A stretch of 64,000 bases of DNA from Rhabditoides inermis (taxonomy: Eukaryota; Nematoda; Chromadorea; Rhabditida; Rhabditidae). Made by a program: the position numbers and the translations under genes. Shown piece by piece: positions 28,517 to 39,725 of this stretch (positions within the stretch are counted from its first letter, which is position 1; each line of letters opens with the position of its first letter). Under the pieces are notes generated by a model. That model saw only the letters and a program-made list of their open reading frames with translations, had not been told where the DNA came from and did no database searches. Location: assembly GCA_963966185.1 (NCBI GenBank), contig CAWZYM010000075.1:180001-244000 (forward strand). The letters are read 5' to 3'.

Positions 28517-28982
28517 TTTTTATTGTTGGTATTGCGTTTATCTTACTACTCATAGAGAGTAACAAGGATATAGCCGTACCAATTGTTCTCAGCCGAAAAC
28601 AAGACAGAGCCTTGGATTATAACGACTGTGAGAACTAGATTAGTTCAACTAACGTGCTATAGAAGCACGCTAGTCGATAAAAGACAACTATTAGTAAGAT
28701 AACAATATACTGATGCTTTTAGCGTTTAATGACGTTTCTACTGTTTCTGTTTCACTTCCCAGATCAACAGATTGTACACGTCTCTCTCTCTTTCTCCTCT
28801 TCCTCCCTCCTTTCTCTCTCCCTCTCTTCTTCTTTTTACTCTCAGCCCCGCCATCTGACGCCACTCCCACGCATCTCAAACACAATACTACAAAAAATAC
28901 CAAGAACGCTAGTTCGCACTGCACACACTTGGCATTCTGTGACATGGCAACGTGGTCGAATCCACGCGAAAGCACACGACAT

Positions 28983-29358
28983 AGAAACGTTTATTGCCCG
29001 TTTCAGTATAGATTGTCCAGTTATAATTACCGGCGACTTTAATTTCCCAGAAATCAATTGGCGTGATAATAGATCTAACGAACCAAAATCATTTGATTTT
29101 CTTGAATTATGCAACACATTGGGTCTTTCACAGCATGTCAATTTCCCCTCACGCGGATATAACATATTAGATTTAATACTGTGTAATGACACTTCTCTGA
29201 TTTTCAACGTAAAACCTGGAATTCAAATTTCGGATCATATTTCGGTAGAGTGTTCCTTAAATATCCCACTTTCACGATCTTGTGACAATGTTGAGTTGAC
29301 TTACTTTGACTACAGAAATGGAGACTATGCCGCGATGAGCCACGATCTCGCTGCTATT
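28983..29358 (+). pseudogene. LINE-A endonuclease fragment, copy 2 (true left flank of LINE-B)
   Basis: Same sequence as copy 1. Its last codons (DLAAI) at 29344-29358 continue in frame with DWVSLFG at 38177, once the DNA from 29359 to 38176 is left out. Confidence 0.88.
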
Positions 29359-29571
29359 TTTTTATTGTTGGTATTGCGTTTATCTTACTACTCATAGAGA
29401 GTAACAAGGATATAGCCGTACCAATTGTTCTCAGCCGAAAACAAGACAGAGCCTTGGATTATAACGACTGTGAGAACTAGATTAGTTCAACTAACGTGCT
29501 ATAGAAGCACGCTAGTCGATAAAAGACAACTATTAGTAAGATAAAACACCGTCTCCGACGGTCATAATTCA

Positions 29572-31887
29572 CAGATTCTTGACAGCACGCTTGAACGACT
29601 GTTTGGTCTCCTCCAATACAGCCTTCTCCGGTAGGGCGTTCCAAAGCCTTCTCAACTCGTTCACCGGGTAATCGTGCAATCTCGCACTTGTCACCACAGG
29701 CTCCATCACTCTCAGTGAGTGGGCACCGCGTGCTGTCCTTCTCACTCCGCTGTCCGATACCAGGACCAGCATTCCATCTGGAGGGGCTCGCACTCCGTGC
29801 ACATAATTCCACATGAGCACCCTCCTTCTCTCGTTCACGGTCTTCTTTACCGTATCCCATTTGGCCTTCTCTTTCTCTAGCACTCGGTCATCCGATGACG
29901 TGAAATCATTCTGCACCAGCCTCGCTGCACGCTGCTCTTTCGAGTCTTGCCCTGTCCGTCTCGTTTGCAGGAAACCATCCTTCTGCTGCATATAGCAGTC
30001 CTGGCTCAATACACGCCTTGTACACTCTCTCGAACGCGCTTCGAGGAGCCCACTTCCTCATAGTTCGCACCAAAGCACCAATAGCTTGGCGAGCCTTCGT
30101 CACTCTCTCAGCCACAAGACCACTGAAATTCATTAGAGGATCAATTGCCACTCCGAGATACTTGTACTTGTTAGTGCACTCGAGTTCTGTTCCACCAATG
30201 TGCAGATTCACCTCGAAATCTGGTTCCTTCTCATACATTTCCTCAGTTTATCCACGTCTTCTTGTGCATTCGCCTTGTCTCCATCGGTAAGATACCGAGA
30301 GACATACACCGTATCGTCGGCGTATTGAACAATGCGCGCCCCTTCATTCAATTGTATCGACCCCACACGATTCACATAACAATTGAACAGAAGTGGTCCT
30401 AGGATACTTCCCTGCGGCACTCCACTCACAACCTCCTTCTCTTCACTCAGGGTCCCGTTCACTCGCACTCGCATCCTCCTGTTAGACAGATAATCTTTTA
30501 TCAATCTGAGGTACGAATCGGCAAGGTTGAATTCATGTCTCAGAACATTCACCAAATGTCCAAGAGGGATCGTATCAAATGCTTTCGAAATATCGAAAAA
30601 CACTGCAACCGCGCGAGCAGCCTTCCTCTTACAACTCTGCAGGCACGCGCTCATTCCATACTGGAAACTCAGTACCGCGTCCACAGTGCTCCTTCCCTTC
30701 CTGAATCCGAACTGATTCGGAGACAGCTTCCGGTCAATCTCTCCAACCATCATTCCAAACACGTACTCTTCTGCCATCTTGCTCACAATAGGTAGCAGTG
30801 ACACCGGTCGGAAATCGACTGGGTGCTGTGGGTGTTCCACTTTCTGAATAGGTGATATCACCGCTTCCTTCCATCCCCGAGGGAACTTCTCCTCGTGTAG
30901 ACACTGATTGATCATAGCCACGATTGGCGCAGTCAATGGTTTCACACACCTCTTCAACAACCGCACAGTTATTCCATCTATTCCACTCGCTTTCTGCTCG
31001 GATGCCTCTCGTATGTACTTCTCCACAAACTCTCTCGAGCAGGGAGGGATTCTCTTCGCATCCGATGCAATTTCCGGCATCTCACTTTCCATTGTGTTTC
31101 CCACCTTGACAAACTGCTTCATGAGCATGTCTGCCTTCTGCTGATCTGACACAGCCATCTTCCCATTCGAGTCAATCAGATCGGGGATTTCCTTGCCCTT
31201 CGTTTTTCCTGTCAGACACTCAATCGTCTTCCAGAAATCTGTAGGACTTTCTACAGAGGCAAATTTCTTATCAAAGAAACTTTTCTTCTCGTTGGCTGTC
31301 TCTTTAGAAAGCTCTTTTCTAGCTGTTCTAAAAGCAGCTTTTGCCTCGCTGTCTCCCCTTTCCTTGCTCAACTTGTGCAGTGCGTCTTTCCGCCGCTGCA
31401 AAGTCTTGACTTTCTCGCTCATCCACTCGCACCCTCTTTTCCTGCGGAATGTTTTTAGCGGGATCCACTTCTGCATACCCGCATTAACCATTTCCACAAA
31501 CTTTCTCCACATGTCATCAATCGACAGACTCCTATCCTCTATCCACTCACATCGCACTTCTTTTCCAAGAAACTCTATCAGACCCGTCCAGTTTGCCTTC
31601 TTGAAGTCGTAGCCCTTCACTGGCTTCTCCTTTTGATTCTCGCATCGAATGCATGTGTCAACCATGATGGGTTCATGTTCTTTCTCGACAGGAGCGAGGT
31701 GCTTCACTGCAGCTATCCTCACTCGCCGGCTCACCATCATAATATCAATCAATCGATTTCGATGTGTCACGTGTGAAACGACTTGTTGCATCGAGTGTTC
31801 AGCGCACACCTCCTTGAGGTTCGCCGACTCACTATTGTTCCAACACACATTCATATCTCCTCCGATAATCACATCCATCGATGTATC
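29572..31887 (-). pseudogene. LINE-B ORF2: endonuclease end, reverse transcriptase and C terminus (frameshifted)
   Basis: Begins with endonuclease text (MDVIIGGDMNVCWNN). The reverse transcriptase has GIDGITVRLLKRCV, PVDFRPVSLLPIVSKMAEEY, FGFRKGRSTVDAVLSF, FFDISKAFDTIPLGHLVN, VVSGVPQGSILGPLLF and the catalytic YADDTVYVSRYLTDGD. After RKCMRR the frame breaks; it resumes with LHIGGTELECTNKYKYLGVA...ARQAIGALVRTMRKWAP and breaks again near 29945. The end is EKAKWDTVKKTVNERRRVLM...VLEETKQSFKRAVKNL with stop at 29572. All RT motifs are intact, but at least two frameshifts and an insertion leave this copy unable to make the full protein. Confidence 0.88.
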
Positions 31888-33428
31888 ACACGATCCGCGT
31901 AAGAATCGGACGAGGTGGGACCTAGGAACTTAGTGCGCGGTTATAGGGGTTTTCTAAAGTGCTCTACAAGGTAGTATAAGTGATTTTGTCCCATTATGCA
32001 AATTTGGTCAGTTAAGGGACCATGACCTCAAATCAGTCAGTTTTTGTCCAAAACTATTTTTGAAAGGCTTGTTCGATTTGTCTTGATATTATAAGACTTT
32101 TTGTACATAAACATTTTTTATCATAAAACAAAAAAGAAAAAAGTTATGATCAAAAAATTAAAAAAAAAATCATATTTTTTTTGAGATCTTTTCGCCTCGA
32201 TACAACAAAAACGACCAACACCATCCAATTTTACGCGTTTAATCAAATTACTATAATTTTTTTCGTGAATATCTGGTGTTGCCTTTTCTTCCATCCAGAG
32301 CGATGAAAATGGCCCGAAATAAAATTTTTGCGTTTTACCGCCATTTTCCAAGTCTTTCGTTTCGAAACAACGGAAACCACTACTATATTCGGATTTTACA
32401 TTCTTTAGTTAGTATTAGTTTTGGTTTATAGCCAAATCCCATGTTGCCTTTTCTTCCATCCAGAGCGATGAAAATGGCCCGAAATCAAAACTTTGCGTTT
32501 TCCCGCCATTTTCCAAGTCTTTCGTTCCGATACAACAAAAATCACTACTTTATTCAGATTCTACACTTTTTGATTAGTATATGTGTTGGTTTATAGCCAA
32601 ATCCGGTGTTGCCTTTTTGCTCATTTAAGGCGATGAAAGTGGCTCAAATGTGAAAATTCGCATTTTCCTGTCACTTTTAAATTCTATCCTTCTGAAATAA
32701 CAAAAACCACTTACATATTCGGATTCTGCACCTTTTTATTAGTCTACGTAATTGTTTTTAAACAAATTTAGTGTTGCCTTCTGGCGTTATCATGAAATTT
32801 CGCGATTGATAGTTAGGCCATTTTCAACATCACGGATGAACACAAAGGCAACATCAGATTTGCCTGAAAACATCTATACAGACTAATTCAAAGGTGCAAA
32901 ATCCGAATATGAAAGTGATTTTTGTTATTTCGGATTGGAAGATATGAAAAATGGCGGTAAAAGCAAAAATTTCATTTCGTGCCATTTTCATCGCTCTGGA
33001 TGGAAGAAAAGGCAACACCAGATTTTTACGATAAAATCATAGTAACTTGATTAAACGCGTAGAATTGAATGGTGTCGATCGTTTTTGTTGTATCGAGGCG
33101 AAAAGATCTCAAAAAAAAATAAAATATGATTTTTTTTTTAAATTTTTTGATCATAACTTTTTTCTTTTTTGTTTTGTGAAAAAAAATGTTTATGTACAAA
33201 AAGTCTTATAATATTCAGACAAATCGAACAAGCTTTTCAAAAATAGTTTTGGACAAAAACTGACTGATTTGAGGTCATGGTCCCTTAACTGACCAAATTT
33301 GCATATTGGGACAAAATCACCTAAACTACCTTGTAGAGCACCCTTGAAAACCCCTATAACCGCGCACTTAGCTATATATCCTAGGTCCCACCTGCCTGAA
33401 ATTCGTCCGATTCTTACGCGGATCGTGT
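31888..33428. mobile_element. 1.54-kb foldback element with ~550-bp terminal inverted repeats
   Basis: Both ends start ACACGATCCGCGTAAGAATC when read inward. The left arm (31888 to about 32440) and right arm (about 32870 to 33428) are roughly 90% complementary over their length, with small indels near the tips. The centre repeats a module of about 170 bp: TTGCCTTTTCTTCCATCCAG...GATGAAAATGGC...CGCCATTTTCC, seen at 32278, 32452 and inverted at 33020, with a more diverged copy near 32609. There is no transposase. No target-site duplication longer than one base was found. It splits the LINE-B endonuclease, so it inserted later than LINE-B. Confidence 0.85.
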
Positions 33429-34037
33429 CTCGTGTGGTATCTCTCTGAGATAACCACGAGTCCAGCTCATCCACAAACTCCTCAATCTTAGCTGCCGTGT
33501 TTTGCTCTAGTCGGGCTACGGTAGACCACTGCTACCACGAACTGACTCTTTTTCTCTCCCCTGCACTTCACAGCCACCAATTCTAAAGAAGTCTCTTCCC
33601 TCACCAACAAGGGTCGCAACGCACTGTTCACATACAGTGCCACTCCCCCTCCTCCCGCTGTCCGGTCCTTCCGAAACAGTTCATATCCAGCCACTTTCAG
33701 TTCTTTGCTCTCGATCCCATTGTCCAACTTCGTCTCTTGTACTCCACTCCAGCACAGCCCGTTTCCCCTTAGGGCGAGTGAGCGGACTGTCAAAGAAGAG
33801 TCCATCGAGATCGGGAAGTGTTGAGTGACTGCCATGCAGTTCACACTCAGAACACACCCATGACGTCATTCCCTCCTCAACCCTCTTTCTCTCTTCCCTC
33901 GTCATTCCCGTACACCTCCCATGGGTTTTGTTCCAGCATGTTGCACATGCAATCACATTCTCCCCCAAGTCACCCATACACACTGCACAACTCGCACTTG
34001 TTCCCGGCCCATCTCCATTTCCATTAATTTTCTCCAT
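33429..34037 (-). pseudogene. LINE-B 5' coding part: PHD-like finger and endonuclease start
   Basis: The ATG at 34037 opens a frame with a PHD-like Cys pattern: CAVCMGDLGENVIACATCWN, then HGRCTGM, then WVCSEC. An overlapping frame then gives the start of an APE-type endonuclease: GLCWSGVQETKLDNG (catalytic ETK), ELFRKDRTAGGGGVALYVNS and VVAVVYRSPTR, followed by a frameshift to EEFVDELDSWLSQRDTT just before the foldback insert. PHD-type fingers are known from ORF1 proteins of CR1/L2-like LINEs. The ATG overlaps the stop of the open frame that runs through the monomer array, as TAATG. Confidence 0.8.
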
Positions 34038-34057
34038 TATGTACGACGACAGCAGCA

Positions 34058-37000
34058 GGCAGGGGCCGTCCGCGCCTCCTCCTTATCAACTGGTATCACA
34101 GACCAGAGGGGGGCTGAGGGACCGGTGCGCACGCACACCTGGATCACACACACAGCAGAGCCACCTCTCTCCACACACAGAGAACAGACAAGACTGACTC
34201 TCTCTCGCCAGGCAGGGGCCGTCCGCGCCTCCTCCTTATCAACTGGTATCACAGACCAGAGGGGGGCTGAGGGACCGGTGCGCACGCACACCTGGATCAC
34301 ACACACAGCAGAGCCACCTCTCTCCACACACAGAGAACAGACAAGACTGACTCTCTCTCGCCAGGCAGGGGCCGTCCGCGCCTCCTCCTTATCAACTGGT
34401 ATCACAGACCAGAGGGGGGCTGAGGGACCGGTGCGCACGCACACCTGGATCACACACACAGCAGAGCCACCTCTCTCCACACACAGAGAACAGACAAGAC
34501 TGACTCTCTCTCGCCAGGCAGGGGCCGTCCGCGCCTCCTCCTTATCAACTGGTATCACAGACCAGAGGGGGGCTGAGGGACCGGTGCGCACGCACACCTG
34601 GATCACACACACAGCAGAGCCACCTCTCTCCACACACAGAGAACAGACAAGACTGACTCTCTCTCGCCAGGCAGGGGCCGTCCGCGCCTCCTCCTTATCA
34701 ACTGGTATCACAGACCAGAGGGGGGCTGAGGGACCGGTGCGCACGCACACCTGGATCACACACACAGCAGAGCCACCTCTCTCCACACACAGAGAACAGA
34801 CAAGACTGACTCTCTCTCGCCAGGCAGGGGCCGTCCGCGCCTCCTCCTTATCAACTGGTATCACAGACCAGAGGGGGGCTGAGGGACCGGTGCGCACGCA
34901 CACCTGGATCACACACACAGCAGAGCCACCTCTCTCCACACACAGAGAACAGACAAGACTGACTCTCTCTCGCCAGGCAGGGGCCGTCCGCGCCTCCTCC
35001 TTATCAACTGGTATCACAGACCAGAGGGGGGCTGAGGGACCGGTGCGCACGCACACCTGGATCACACACACAGCAGAGCCACCTCTCTCCACACACAGAG
35101 AACAGACAAGACTGACTCTCTCTCGCCAGGCAGGGGCCGTCCGCGCCTCCTCCTTATCAACTGGTATCACAGACCAGAGGGGGGCTGAGGGACCGGTGCG
35201 CACGCACACCTGGATCACACACACAGCAGAGCCACCTCTCTCCACACACAGAGAACAGACAAGACTGACTCTCTCTCGCCAGGCAGGGGCCGTCCGCGCC
35301 TCCTCCTTATCAACTGGTATCACAGACCAGAGGGGGGCTGAGGGACCGGTGCGCACGCACACCTGGATCACACACACAGCAGAGCCACCTCTCTCCACAC
35401 ACAGAGAACAGACAAGACTGACTCTCTCTCGCCAGGCAGGGGCCGTCCGCGCCTCCTCCTTATCAACTGGTATCACAGACCAGAGGGGGGCTGAGGGACC
35501 GGTGCGCACGCACACCTGGATCACACACACAGCAGAGCCACCTCTCTCCACACACAGAGAACAGACAAGACTGACTCTCTCTCGCCAGGCAGGGGCCGTC
35601 CGCGCCTCCTCCTTATCAACTGGTATCACAGACCAGAGGGGGGCTGAGGGACCGGTGCGCACGCACACCTGGATCACACACACAGCAGAGCCACCTCTCT
35701 CCACACACAGAGAACAGACAAGACTGACTCTCTCTCGCCAGGCAGGGGCCGTCCGCGCCTCCTCCTTATCAACTGGTATCACAGACCAGAGGGGGGCTGA
35801 GGGACCGGTGCGCACGCACACCTGGATCACACACACAGCAGAGCCACCTCTCTCCACACACAGAGAACAGACAAGACTGACTCTCTCTCGCCAGGCAGGG
35901 GCCGTCCGCGCCTCCTCCTTATCAACTGGTATCACAGACCAGAGGGGGGCTGAGGGACCGGTGCGCACGCACACCTGGATCACACACACAGCAGAGCCAC
36001 CTCTCTCCACACACAGAGAACAGACAAGACTGACTCTCTCTCGCCAGGCAGGGGCCGTCCGCGCCTCCTCCTTATCAACTGGTATCACAGACCAGAGGGG
36101 GGCTGAGGGACCGGTGCGCACGCACACCTGGATCACACACACAACAGAGCCACCTCTCTCCACACACAGAGAACAGACAAGACTGACTCTCTCTCGCCAG
36201 GCAGGGGCCGTCCGCGCCTCCTCCTTATCAACTGGTATCACAGACCAGAGGGGGGCTGAGGGACCGGTGCGCACGCACACCTGGATCACACACACAGCAG
36301 AGCCACCTCTCTCCACACACAGAGAACATACAAGACTGACTCTCTCTCGCCAGGCAGGGGCCGTCCGCGCCTCCTCCTTATCAACTGGTATCACAGACCA
36401 GAGGGGGGCTGAGGGACCGGTGCGCACGCACACCTGGATCACACACACAGCAGAGCCACCTCTCTCCACACACAGAGAACAGACAAGACTGACTCTCTCT
36501 CGCCAGGCAGGGGCCGTCCGCGCCTCCTCCTTATCAACTGGTATCACAGACCAGAGGGGGGCTGAGGGACCGGTGCGCACGCACACCTGGATCACACACA
36601 CAGCAGAGCCACCTCTCTCCACACACAGAGAACAGACAAGACTGACTCTCTCTCGCCAGGCAGGGGCCGTCCGCGCCTCCTCCTTATCAACTGGTATCAC
36701 AGACCAGAGGGGGGCTGAGGGACCGGTGCGCACGCACACCTGGATCACACACACAGCAGAGCCACCTCTCTCCACACACAGAGAACAGACAAGACTGACT
36801 CTCTCTCGCCAGGCAGGGGCCGTCCGCGCCTCCTCCTTATCAACTGGTATCACAGACCAGAGGGGGGCTGAGGGACCGGTGCGCACGCACACCTGGATCA
36901 CACACACAGCAGAGCCACCTCTCTCCACACACAGAGAACAGACAAGACTGACTCTCTCTCGCCAGGCAGGGGCCGTCCGCGCCTCCTCCTTATCAACTGG

Positions 37001-38167
37001 TATCACAGACCAGAGGGGGGCTGAGGGACCGGTGCGCACGCACACCTGGATCACACACACAGCAGAGCCACCTCTCTCCACACACAGAGAACAGACAAGA
37101 CTGACTCTCTCTCGCCAGGCAGGGGCCGTCCGCGCCTCCTCCTTATCAACTGGTATCACAGACCAGAGGGGGGCTGAGGGACCGGTGCGCACGCACACCT
37201 GGATCACACACACAGCAGAGCCACCTCTCTCCACACACAGAGAACAGACAAGACTGACTCTCTCTCGCCAGGCAGGGGCCGTCCGCGCCTCCTCCTTATC
37301 AACTGGTATCACAGACCAGAGGGGGGCTGAGGGACCGGTGCGCACGCACACCTGGATCACACACACAGCAGAGCCACCTCTCTCCACACACAGAGAACAG
37401 ACAAGACTGACTCTCTCTCGCCAGGCAGGGGCCGTCCGCGCCTCCTCCTTATCAACTGGTATCACAGACCAGAGGGGGGCTGAGGGACCGGTGCGCACGC
37501 ACACCTGGATCACACACACAGCAGAGCCACCTCTCTCCACACACAGAGAACAGACAAGACTGACTCTCTCTCGCCAGGCAGGGGCCGTCCGCGCCTCCTC
37601 CTTATCAACTGGTATCACAGACCAGAGGGGGGCTGAGGGACCGGTGCGCACGCACACCTGGATCACACACACAGCAGAGCCACCTCTCTCCACACACAGA
37701 GAACAGACAAGACTGACTCTCTCTCGCCAGGCAGGGGCCGTCCGCGCCTCCTCCTTATCAACTGGTATCACAGACCAGAGGGGGGCTGAGGGACCGGTGC
37801 GCACGCACACCTGGATCACACACACAGCAGAGCCACCTCTCTCCACACACAGAGAACAGACAAGACTGACTCTCTCTCGCCAGGCAGGGGCCGTCCGCGC
37901 CTCCTCCTTATCAACTGGTATCACAGACCAGAGGGGGGCTGAGGGACCGGTGCGCACGCACACCTGGATCACACACACAGCAGAGCCACCTCTCTCCACA
38001 CACAGAGAACAGACAAGACTGACTCTCTCTCGCCAGGCAGGGGCCGTCCGCGCCTCCTCCTTATCAACTGGTATCACAGACCAGAGGGGGGCTGAGGGAC
38101 CGGTGCGCACGCACACCTGGATCACACACACAGCAGAGCCACCTCTCCACACACAGAGAACAGACAA
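34058..38167. repeat. 153-bp tandem array, 27 near-identical monomers
   Basis: Monomer starts recur every 153 bp from 34058 to 38036 (26 intervals). I saw only a few single-base variants, near 36144 (GCAGAG to ACAGAG) and 36329 (ACAG to ACAT). The last copy lacks a CT pair and stops short at 38167. GC-rich, no TATA box. The unit length is divisible by three, so any frame without a stop stays open throughout: 1,430 codons on plus and 1,376 on minus. Read as LINE-B 5' monomers. Confidence 0.95.
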
Positions 38168-38168
38168 A

Positions 38169-39725
38169 CTGCTATTGATTGGGTCTCACTGTTTGGACGA
38201 TGTACTGATATAGATCAAAAGTACAATGTTCTTACTGGCTATATACACGGCTCTATCAACATACGAGTACCAATTTTGACCATCAAAAGCGCGAAAAAGT
38301 TCCCCTCATGGCTGTTATCTAAGAAATTGAAAATTAGAAAATTATTTGATAAACAGAAACACTCCAAGGATCCAGATGATATATTTGTCTATAAGAATGC
38401 GACAAAACTCTATAAGAATGACGTGAAAAGCTATCTCATTGAACGCGAACGGAGTATTTTGAAAAGAGGAAAGAGGCTCTCCAGCTGATAATTGGAAATA
38501 CATCAAGAAGCGCACTGTTGGCAAAGCAGACATTCCATTCCTTTCCGATGGGGAAAACCTTGTTTCCGATGATTTTGAACGAGCGCAGATGTTTAACAAG
38601 CATTTTTCTGATGTATTCATAAGAGATGATCATAAACCATTCTCAGCGCAAGTTAAAACGCCTGTTAGCCTAATGAATATGAATCTGGATCCTGATCGTG
38701 TTTATACATATTTGAAGCACTTTAAACGAACTTTCCTATGGACCGGACAATATACCAAGTACTGTGCTGCAATCATTGGCTGTGGTACTTGCAGAACCTT
38801 TGTCTATAATTTTCAAGGAGTCTCTATCCACATAAAACATGCCGCATCCTTGGAAACAATCTATTGTAGTGCCGGTCCATAAGAAAGATGATCCGTCTAC
38901 TGTAAACAACTACCGCCCCATTTCGCTCACTTGCACGAGCTGCAGAGTTTTAGAGCGGATGTTAGTCTATGAGATGCGCACACATCTCTGGTCTAATCAT
39001 CTTGTCGCACCTCAGCAGTTTGTGTTCTTAGATGGACGCTCTACCATTTCACAGATGGTGGAATACGTCTCATTTATTAGTAGCGAATTGGGTGCAAAAC
39101 GAATAGTCGATAGTATATATCTGGATGTTGCGAAGGCTTTCGACACTGTATCGCACAGACGACTAATACAAATCTGTGATGCGTATGGCTTCCGCGGCGA
39201 TCTCCTTAGGTGGCTACTAAATTATTTGACTGGAAGGACCTAATGTGTGCGTATATTCAACAAATTGTCTGATTGGTTAGATGTCTTATCTGGAGTACCT
39301 CAAGGAAGTGTTGTAGGTCCGCTCTTGTTCTTGTTATATATCAACGATATTGGAGACGTTATCGAACATAGTAAATTTCACATTCATGCAGACGACCTAA
39401 AACTCTACCTGTCATCTAGTACTCCCTGTTTTATGTTAAAGTTGGAATCAGATCTTCGTCGCATCGCTAAGTTTTTCATTGAGAGACAAATGAAACTGTC
39501 CGTTTCTAAATGTGAAAGTATGCATTTCGGCAAAAACAATCCTGAGAATTCGTACACTTGTGAGGGTCAACCTTTACGCTCGGTGCGAAATATACGCGAT
39601 TTAGGTATTCAACTCACTTTCGATCTCAGTCCTGACAGTCATATTTCAAAACAAGTACGGAAAGCATCTGCTCTTGCTACTCTTGTTCCGCGTACTTTCT
39701 CCTATTCGAAAGACCTATACAGAAA
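38169..39725 (+). pseudogene. LINE-A reverse transcriptase part, copy 1
   Basis: Continues LINE-A from DWVSLFGRCTDIDQKYN through KKFPSWLLSKKLKIRKLF. A frame change near 38480 leads to DIPFLSDGENLVSDDFERAQ. The reverse transcriptase has VVPVHKKDDPSTVNNYRPIS, FLDGRSTISQMVEYVSF, YLDVAKAFDTVSHRRLIQ, LSGVPQGSVVGPLLFLLYIN and the catalytic HADDLKLYL. A TAA stop at 39241-39243 interrupts the frame after LNYLTGRT. Text before DLYRN runs into FFIYKIKT at 40801 once the Helitron-like insert is left out. Inactive copy. Confidence 0.88.

Larger units (their letters stand above)
27859..29542. repeat. 842-bp tandem duplication (27859-28700 and 28701-29542)
   Basis: Two essentially identical copies in direct tandem. 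Each has one 242-bp satellite monomer, the LINE-A endonuclease fragment and about 190 bp of the LINE-B 3' end. Since each unit spans the LINE-A/LINE-B junction, the duplication came after LINE-B inserted. Confidence 0.95.
29359..38168 (-). mobile_element. LINE-B: nearly complete non-LTR retrotransposon with tandem 5' monomers
   Basis: Minus-strand element flanked by direct repeats CTGCTATT (29351-29358 and 38169-38176). Its 3' end is a short A tail (TTTTT on the plus strand, 29359-29363), the 5' end is the 153-bp array (38168-34058), and the coding part is 34037-29572. Removing the 1.54-kb foldback insert leaves about 7.3 kb. The 5' end stops in mid-monomer, as expected for incomplete reverse transcription. 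Confidence 0.85.

Noticed and set aside
33921..38213. A 1,430-codon plus-strand ORF and a 1,376-codon minus-strand ORF over the 153-bp array, resembling a giant repeat protein
   Set aside because: The monomer length is a multiple of three, so one stop-free 51-codon frame stays open for the whole array. That is expected by chance in about one of every two such monomers over six frames. Both strands are open and neither product has a recognisable fold.
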